Shown: positions 51,401-60,400 of the stretch, one piece after another | How the letters are laid out: each line of letters starts with the position of its first letter | Numbering within the stretch: the stretch's first letter is position 1 | DNA from: Perognathus longimembris pacificus | Lineage: Eukaryota > Chordata > Mammalia > Rodentia > Heteromyidae | DNA: 64,000 bases | Assembly (NCBI RefSeq): GCF_023159225.1 | Contig: NC_063175.1 | Location: 3,622,255-3,686,254 of the forward strand | Reading direction: 5' to 3' | Position numbers and translations under genes: made by a program | The notes under the pieces: model-generated | Told to the model about the DNA's origin: nothing | Databases searched by the model: none | What the model saw: only the letters and a program-made list of their open reading frames with translations

Positions 51401-54400
51401 TCCGTTATATTTTAAAGAGATACATAGAAAACAGTGATGCAAGGAGATACATTAAAAGATGAACAGGGGGCTGGGGATATAGCCTAGTGGCAAGAGTGCC
51501 TGCCTCGGATACACGAGGCCCTAGGTTCGATTCCCCAGCACCACATATACAGAAAACGGCCAGAAGCCGCGCTGTGGCTCAAGTGGCAGAGTGCTAGCCT
51601 TGAGCGAGAAGAAGCCAGGGACAGTGCTCAGGCCCTGAGTCCAAGGCCCAGGACTGGCCAAAAAAAAAAAAAAAAAGATGAACAGTTTCATACCATGTAG
51701 GACAAACCAAAAGAAAACCAGTACACATCTATGCCAATACCAGCAAACACAAACAAGGCAAAATGTATTTCTAACAATAAAAAGTCACTTGTATGCCTTT
51801 AATAATGTTGCCATCAAAATTCTAAATAAGTGAGTTGTATAGTATCTGAGTTGTATCTCAACAAAAGAATATTCTGTAGGAAAAATTAATGTGGTCACCA
51901 TAAAGAAAAGGAGAACGAGCCAGTGAGTACTAGGAGATTCGTGTGAGTTACACAAATCACAAAAGAACCATCTTTATAGCATATAAAGGAATTTGCAAGT
52001 CAGTAAGCTGAGCACTAGCCTTGAGCAAAAATGTTCAGAGACAGTGCCCAGGTCCTGAATTCAAGCCCCAGGACCAGCACAAAAAAAAGAAAAAGAAAAA
52101 AGAAAGTGTGTGTATGCATGGAAATCCACTTGAATTGGCATATTGAAAAGAGAGTATCTGGCCAGGCATTGCGGTATATACCTCTTTTCCTATACAGGGA
52201 AGGCAGTAGTAGGAGAATCATGAGTAGTGAGATTCTGACTCAAAAAAAAAAAAAAAAGAAAGAAAGAAAAAAAAAGAGAGATAGGGGCTGGGAATATGGC
52301 CTAGTGGTAAAGTGCTCACTTCGTATACATGAAGCCCTGGGTTCGATTCCTCAGCACCATATATATAGAAAAAAGCCGGAAGTGGCACTGTGGTTCAAGT
52401 GGTAGAGTGCTAGCCTTGAGCAAAAAAGAAGCCAGGGACAATGCTCAGGCCCTGAGTACACACCCCAGGACTGGCAACAAAAACAAACAAACAACAAAAA
52501 AAAAAAAGAAAAGAGAGATAAAAAAAAATGGATGAAATACACGAGAAAAGATTCCCAAACTCATTTAACACCCAGTGTCAAAACTGGGAATGTGTGGAAA
52601 TGCCAGCTGTGTGTTAGTATGCAGAGAAATGGAAATTCTGCCCCCTTCAGGAAACAGCATAGAATTAATTATCTAATAGAGTAGAAAATAAGCCCTGTGA
52701 CTCAGCACTTACACTTTAGTAATGCATACAGAAACTGTTGCTTATGTCTGTAACAGCAGACATCTACAAAAGTGCTCAGAGCTACACAGTTTGATATAGG
52801 TAAAAAAAATGCCCATACACCAATCAATAATGAAATGGATTTGGACATATAATGGAATACCATACAGTAATGAAAAAGAATGAGTTAGAGCCACACCATC
52901 AATGTGGGAGAATCTTAAAGATAACAACTTTGTGCTATTCATTTCCAGTTTTGCTCACAGGACAAAGTTCTGTAAGTGCTGGGAGATAGTAACTCGATGG
53001 TAGCCTAGTGAATGGTGCTCTAATAAGGGGCCCTCAGCCATGCCAACAGGGAAACCCCTCGGGTACTCTGAGAGGGGGCCAAGCAGTGGAGGCCCCCTAA
53101 GTAGAGAAGAATGCCTCCTTTATGGCCATAAGAGATACTGATTCCTTTATTTTGTTTTCTGCAATAGCATCTCTCTACATAGCTCAGGCTAGCCTTGAAC
53201 TTGCTATGTACCCAGGCTGACCACTGTTATAGAGAATACATCACAGATGGAGCCAAGTCGGGCTATAAAAACCTATGTGCTTTTATCCATTGTTTTGGAC
53301 ACTGAAAGTTAAAAATTCAGAACATATACTATATGTTGAAATATAATGTATAAATATAGGGGCTGGGAATGTGGCTTAGTGGTAGAGTGCTCGCCTAGCA
53401 TGCGCGAAGCCCTGGTTCGATGCCTCAGTACCATATACACAGAAAGAACTGGAAGTAGTGCTGTGGCTCAAGTGGTAGAGCACTAGCCCTGAACTGAAGA
53501 GCTCAGAGATAGTGCCTAGGCCCCTGAGTTCAAGTCTTGGGACTGGCAAAAAAGAAAAAAAGATTAATATATTATATTTTTCATATTACAGTTTAATATT
53601 ATATAAGATATATTATATTGTTATATATGTGAAAGTTAAAAATTCATTGTCCTTGTAAAATTCATACTCTTGAAGTTAGCAACATTGATTACAGATTTTT
53701 TTTTCAAGTTTTGAGGGAAATGTTAGGAAAGCATGGTCAAATGCATATACTTTCACATATATATTCAATTTACTCAGTTCTATTTTCACATATATGTTTG
53801 TGTGTATGTGTGTGAAAAAAATAAGTGTGTGTGAAAATGGAACCAGGTAAATTAAGGGAAGGGGTGGGGTTAGAAAAGATGGGGGAAAATAATAAAAGTG
53901 GTAACATTGATTAAGACTCATTGTATACACAAACTGACTAGTACGGATAATTTTTTGTTTGTTTTTGGATTTTTTTTAAATAAAGAGGGCACAGAAAAAG
54001 AACAAAAAAAAAGTTAGTTTTCAGCTGGGCGCCAGTGACTCATGCCTATAATCCTAGCTATTCAGTTGAGGCTGAGAACTGAGGATTGTGGTTCAAAGGC
54101 ACCCTAGACAGAAAAGTCCCCGCGAGACTCTAATCTCCAATTAACCACTCAGAAACTGGAATTGGCACTGTGTGTCAATGTGGTAGAGAGCTAGCTTTGT
54201 GCAAAAGAGCTCAGGTTCAGCACTCAGGCCCTGAGTTCAAGCCCCACGACCCCCCCCAAAAAAGTTTCCACAATAAATATGCATTTTATGGTAAGTTTTC
54301 TAAGATATGTTTATGTATGTGAATCAGAACACATAAACCCTGCCTGTTTAGCAAAACCAGATTACCAAAGTATATTGTTCACCAAGTCATGACAATGTAG

Positions 54401-57400
54401 ACAATGGACATTGGAAGAAAGACAAAAACACAAGGTGCTGACACTGTGCACAAACCTATCCTCATTCATAGGGCATGTCACACCTCGAAGTCCTCTGCTT
54501 ACCTTGTATGCTGCGTCACTGACAGCCTTGATGTTGGCTTCTCTCCATTTTCCTGGTACCCCATCAGTAACCTCCCGGTAGTTCACATAATAGCCAGTGA
54601 TTTCTGCCCCACCAGTCTTAACCGGTTGCTTCCAGCCAAGAACCATTGAGTCACGAAAACTTTCAAGACAAGTGATGTCAGAAGGTGGAGATGGTACCTC
54701 TGTCGTGATAGGAATAGCTCGTGAGTAAGGGAGAAAAATATTACCATTCTCTACCCATTAAACTTGCTTAATGGGTGTCATGCTTGAGGGCACTCAGTAT
54801 AAAATGTTTAGTCTAAAACGAAATTGAGCAGTGACTAGACATCTATCTAACTTGGTGCATGTGTATGGCAAAAAGTGTACTGTGATTATTATCCCAAGGA
54901 TTTTTTTTTTAATCCTGCCTTAGTAAACTGGTTTGATAGCCTGAAAAAAATATTCTTCCCACTAAAAAAAGAATTTATAAAACCATCCTAGGGGTTGAAC
55001 TTGCTAGGCAAGCACTCTACGATTTGAGTTATGCCTCCAGTTCTGCTGCATTTTAGTTTGTTTTTCAGACAGGGTCTCACTTTTCGAAGGATGGCCTTGA
55101 ATGGTGATCCTTCGATCTCTGTCTCTGAATACTTGTGCTACTTGGCATTTTTAGAATTATTCTTTTCTTGTTTTTCAATAGAATCTCACTGACTTTTGCT
55201 TATCTGGTCTTAAATTATAAAGTTCCTATTTCCACCTACAGAGTTCCTAGAATTATAGGCATTTGCCAAAATCCTGGGGTTTTTTTGGAGGGGAGGGGGG
55301 AGAAGGGGCAGTGGTGGGGCTTGGGTATAGTCCATGAGCTCTTCAGCTCAAGGCTAGCACTCTGCTACTTTGGGCCACAGCACCACTCCCAGTTTTCTGG
55401 TGGTTAATTGGAGATAAGAGTCCCATGGACTTCGCTGCCTGGGCTGGCTTTGAATCGCGATCCTTAGAGCTCAGCCTCCTGAGTAGCTAGGATTACAGGC
55501 CTGAGCCACGGTGCCTGCCTCCTGTATGTTTTTAAGGCTGTTTTGATTTTGTTTTTGCTCCTGAGAACAATAGATTGTAGACATCAATTTCTATTTCAGT
55601 TTGCTTGTTTAGAATTTCCATGTTTCTAAATGGTTAACACTTCACAATTCAGCACATTTACCCTTGTAAGATATTACAATTATATAGATTCTGTCTGTTG
55701 TCAGGAAGTTCTTATTCTAGAGCATAACTGAATGTCACCTGTTAAAAATATTTTTAAACAAGGCACAATCTGCTACATGACTTTATCTTGATATATCCTT
55801 TTTGTGATGTTATTTTTTACCATGATGTTGGGAATGAATATACTCTGCAGCTGTCATTGTGTTTATTAATGCATAGCAAGAAGGTATTTGGAGATTATTT
55901 CAAAAGTTCTCCATACTGTGGCTATGCTGATGAACTTTTCATTCAACTACTGCAATTCTAGTTTTCCATGATGAAAGAAAAGGTGAATAATATATGAAAG
56001 GAAGGAAGGAAGGAAAGAAGGGAGGGAGGGAAGGAGAAAGGGAGGGAAAAATGAGATTATGGAAAGAAGTTCATCTATATATGCAATCCATTAAAAGCAA
56101 TTTTCTAAATATTTGTTGGATTATAGGCAATAGGAAATTATCTCATTCTTATTTTTTAACAACTCTGTAGATTTTTATTGTTGCTAATTTTAATTTACTT
56201 CAAACTGAAAGGAAGAAAGGATAGACTAAACACAACACCTCTGCACAATACATTTCTCTTCCTGATTTCTAGGATGCCAACCTTGTCTGTAAGGCTAGGT
56301 TTACGCCCCTTCTCCATGACTTCCTTCCTCTACCTGGAAGAAGTCTTTTTCTCTGAATTCCTGAGGGGTACATTCTGTCCTACTTTTACTCTATTTCTTT
56401 CATTTTGCTTTGTACTATAGTTAGTTGTAGTTTAGGGAAAAGAATATAGATCTTGGAGTCAGAAGGATCTTGGCTTCAATTCTTCTCTTGGCCCTTAAAT
56501 TTTTTTATTGCTATTATAAAGGTGATGTACAGAGGAGTTGCCATTTCATAAATCAGGTGTGACAATGTCAGTTCATTCTTATTTTAAAAAGGTTCTCTGA
56601 TGCTGGGCGCTGGTGGCTCATGTCTGTAATCCTAGCTACTCAGGAGGCTGAGAGCTGAGGATCGAGGTTCAAAGCCAGCCCAGGCAGGAAAGTCCATGAT
56701 ACTCTTATCTTCAATTAACCACCAGAAAACCAGAAGTGGCACTGTGGCTTAAGTGGTAGAGCGCTAGCCTTGAGCTGAAGAGCTCAGGGACAGCACCCTG
56801 GCCCAGCCCAGAGTTCAAGCTCCATGACTGACAAAAACAAAACAAAACAAAGGTTCTCCAAATGATGAAATATCTCAGAGACATAAAAGGTATCTCTTGA
56901 AAAAATTAAAATCCAGTACATTTGTTTTTCTGTCTTCCTGTCTTACCAATTTCCATTCTTTATACTAAAAAAAAAATCTTGAGAAGTGTGATGGCTCCCA
57001 CTTGTAATCCTAACTACTCCAGAAGGCTGAGATCTGAGGATCCTGGTTTGAAGCCAGCTTGTGCAGGAAAGCCTGTAAGACTCTTGTCTCCAATAAACTA
57101 CCAAAAAGTGGGAAGTGGAGTTGTGGCTCCAGTGGTAGAATGCTAACATTGAGCAATAAATAAATAGATAGATAGGTAGATAGATAGATAGATAGATAAA
57201 TAATAGATGAACAGATAAAGAAACAAACAAATAAATGCTCAGGGGTAGTGCCTAGTCCCTGAGTTCAAGTCCCAAGGTGGTACAAAAACTTTTCACTGAT
57301 TCCATTTCTATTTGATACCATGTGACTACAAATTGTCAGGTGACTATCCCATTTTATCCTAAGTTGAAGAGATAAAAGTTCAAAAAAAAATACAGAGGAG

Positions 57401-60400
57401 GTTACAGAAGTTGGATGTGTGGTAGAGATAGGAAATGGTCCAAAGATATTTAAGTCTTGTTAGCATTTTTACTTGATAGATAAAAGCTTGTCCCAGAGTG
57501 TATCCACAAATATCCATCATCCTAATCAGATAAATAATCTTCAATAAGTCACTTCTGGGAATGTGGATCTCATATCTCAATACTGCTCTTGGTTGTTATA
57601 ATTCCCTGCTAAACTTATCCTGGCAGTTCAGAGGTGGTGGCTTGAATTACTGTGATGATCAGTTGAAAACCTGATAATTGGCAGTGAAGTTCAATAACTA
57701 ATCTACGCAAAGGACAACATACTTTTCCTCTACACATGCAGAACACAAGCATTTCAAAGGGTCTCAGCAGAGGCTATGCTTATCAAGTTCTCCTGCCTCC
57801 TGTCTAAGTCTGTTAGCCAAACAAACCAATGATGTCTCTTCCTCACAAACCAAAGAAGCCTCTAGAACCCAATTTCACTAAACATTTTATCATCCTCAAG
57901 CTCAAGGAACAATGGCATAGAAGCCAACCCATATACAATGACTTTTACAACTCATTAGAATATTTTGAATAACTGGCTGAAAACATAAAATTCAGAATTA
58001 GCATTGATGAAAGCACACAGATGAGACATGTGATCCAGACAATGAGAGATGAAGACATGATGGAGACAGATGGAATAGCTTGATGGTTTCAATTCTCACC
58101 TACGAGGTCCTTCTTCTTTTTCAGGGAGTCAGACTTACTTTGCCCCTTAGGAGCTGCCTCTGGTGGTGATGGGGTGAGCTCTTCCTGAACTGTTTCACTT
58201 ACTTTATTCACTTCTGGGTGGCCCAGACTGGAAGGGCTACTGGGTGAAGGTTTATTAGGTTTGCTACTGAGCAAAGCATCTTTCTGCAAGGCTGGCAGGG
58301 AGGCTCCATGCACACCCCCCCTGGAGTCTGTTAGTCGACCAGGAACATCGGTCAGTTGAGAGCACATATCTGGAGACACTCCTCCCCCTACAATCGCCAG
58401 ACAACAGAAATGCCATGAGCCCAGACACCACATACAGTGCTCTTAGGCAACAGAACAAACAGAAAGACATTAGGACTTTACAGTACCAATCTTGGTCTCA
58501 CAGAAATCACTTGTATTTACAACAATTAGGAAAGCATACATTTCACATCCCTTACACAAGGAAACATTTCAACATCTCAATATTCTGGAAAAAAGAATTA
58601 AAAAAAAAAACACCCACAAACAGCTTGGGAACCATTTCTGTTTTTAGAACCCAAAGTGTTTTTGTTTATGTAAGAAAAAGTAAATCTCAGACGTATCTTG
58701 AGAGATATAAGGTCCACTATTTAACAGACTAGAACAAAGGACTATAAAGTACACATGAGACATAATATGAAAGATTATGATTTTATAACAGAATTACATC
58801 CAACACAACTGATATGATCTGTACCTCCCAACCTCTAAGAAACACATCACTATTGTCTTTGTTATAAGTAATATTAGAAAGGGATATGGGCGCTAGCTGA
58901 AGACAATCTCCCCCCCCCCCCCCCCCCGAGTCATATTGAGAATCAACTTTGGGCTTTGGGCTGGGAATGTGGCCTAGTGGTAGAGCGCCTGCTTTGCATG
59001 CATGAAGCCCTGGGTTTGATTCCTCAGCACCACATACACAGAAAAGGCAGAAGTGGTGTAGAGGTAGAGCGCTAGCCTCGAGCAAAAGAAGCTCAGGGAC
59101 AGTGCCCAGGCCCTAGTTCAAGCCCAAGGACTAGCAAAAAACAAACAAAAAAAACCTTGGGCTTTGGTGCATCCGAAGCATGTATTCTACCACTGAGCTA
59201 CACACGTAGCCCAAGCTTTCATGTTAGCATATCACAGATTTTATTTTTGCTACTCTGAACTATCTGGATCTCTCCCCTACTTTATCTGAGATTGGGAGGT
59301 ACATTGAATGCATACATACAATTACTTCATTACTGCCTTTATTCTGTTGGTTACTTTGCAAGCAGAGATGACACATGATTAAGTGGTCACACATGCCTTA
59401 CATGGACCTCAGAGGCCTTTGTAAGAAGCATATTAGTCTGCTGTTAGTGAAAAGAAGCCAAGCTCTGTCAAAGATGAAGTCATTTTAGGTACAAGATGGT
59501 TGGAGTTATGAATGATATACCATGTCATGGAATCGAAATGGCCCTCAGCAGTCCCAGGATGAGCATGTTGTTAGGGGTGGAGTTCACACAGTGAGGACTA
59601 TCTGAAGAAACTGGAGGAAATGCTACAGGTGTAAAGAGACTAGATAAGTGATGAAGACCTGCAAAATGACAGCTAAGGAATTCAAAGAAGATGCTCATGT
59701 CAGCATGGTATCATGAGCCCTATGAAGCTGTGAACCACTTCTGAAGACAAAGTGAACTTAGACATTTTTTCATTATCCCCCACCCCAAAAGAAAACCCAT
59801 TTGCACAAGGACCTTACCAATAGCAGCTTTGACTTCAATAGCTTCTGAGTCCTGGGAATATTCACTAAGTCCAGCTGCATTAACTGCTCTGACCCGGAAA
59901 ATATAATTCTGACCAGTAGCCAGTCCATGACAAGTAAATCTAAAAAAGGAAAGAACGGTTCAAAAAACTTACTAGGAGAAAAGTTAGAGGAGGTAATTAC
60001 TTGCTTAATTGAATGATTTGATTTAGGAAAAATTTCATTTTTCACAAGGGAGGAGATACTGAGATATAGGTAATATACAGTTTAGACAGGAAGGCAATCT
60101 AGATAAATTTATGTGTGCCATTACTAGAACTTGAACTCAGAGCCTGGGTACTGCCTCTTAGCATTTTCTCTTTTTTGTGCCAATCCTGGAGCTTGAACTC
60201 CAGGCCTGAGTATTGTCCCTGAGCATTTTTGTTTTTTTGTTCTTTTTTTTTTTTCTCAAGATTAGCATTTTACCACTTTTTTTTTTTTTTTTGGTTTATT
60301 GGAGATAGTTGTCTCCTGGACGTTCCTGCCTGAGTTGGTTTTGAACCATGATTCTCAGATTTCAGCCATCCAAGGAGCTAGGATTTTAGGCATGAGCCAC

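Larger units (their letters stand above)
49107..54502 (-). other. MYOM1 intron, 5.4 kb
   Basis: Layered repeats: an ID monomer and a possible LTR (49436-49880), an ancient L1/HAL1-like fragment (50280-50990), SINEs (51088-51326, 51467-51672, 52284-52508, 53358-53561, 54025-54262), an old L1 3' part (52540-52960) and an L1 tail (53690-53960). No exon was found. Confidence 0.84.
54700..58099 (-). other. MYOM1 intron between EH exon and fourth Fn3
   Basis: It contains an ID and B1-like fragment (54988-55150), a minus-strand SINE (55300-55522), a purine run (55997-56050), an L1 scrap (56495-56580) and two plus-strand SINEs (56600-56845, 56982-57290). 55530-55990, 56060-56490 and 57300-58090 are unassigned. 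Elements regulating EH splicing may lie here, but I cannot see any. Confidence 0.84.
58388..59817 (-). other. MYOM1 intron upstream of the EH exon
   Basis: It contains a poly-C run (58910-58927) and an IDL-Geo SINE (58960-59156) with an ID fragment directly after it. The 500 bp next to the EH acceptor and 59220-59810 have no recognised repeat. Confidence 0.84.

Noticed and set aside
57165..57202. Regularly spaced short repeats, CRISPR-like at first glance
   Set aside because: A simple TAGA microsatellite without spacers, inside a SINE in a mammalian genome.
58415..58732. A 105-codon plus-strand open frame next to the EH exon
   Set aside because: It is antisense intronic sequence of low complexity with no homology I recognise; the EH exon itself explains the local coding signal on the minus strand.
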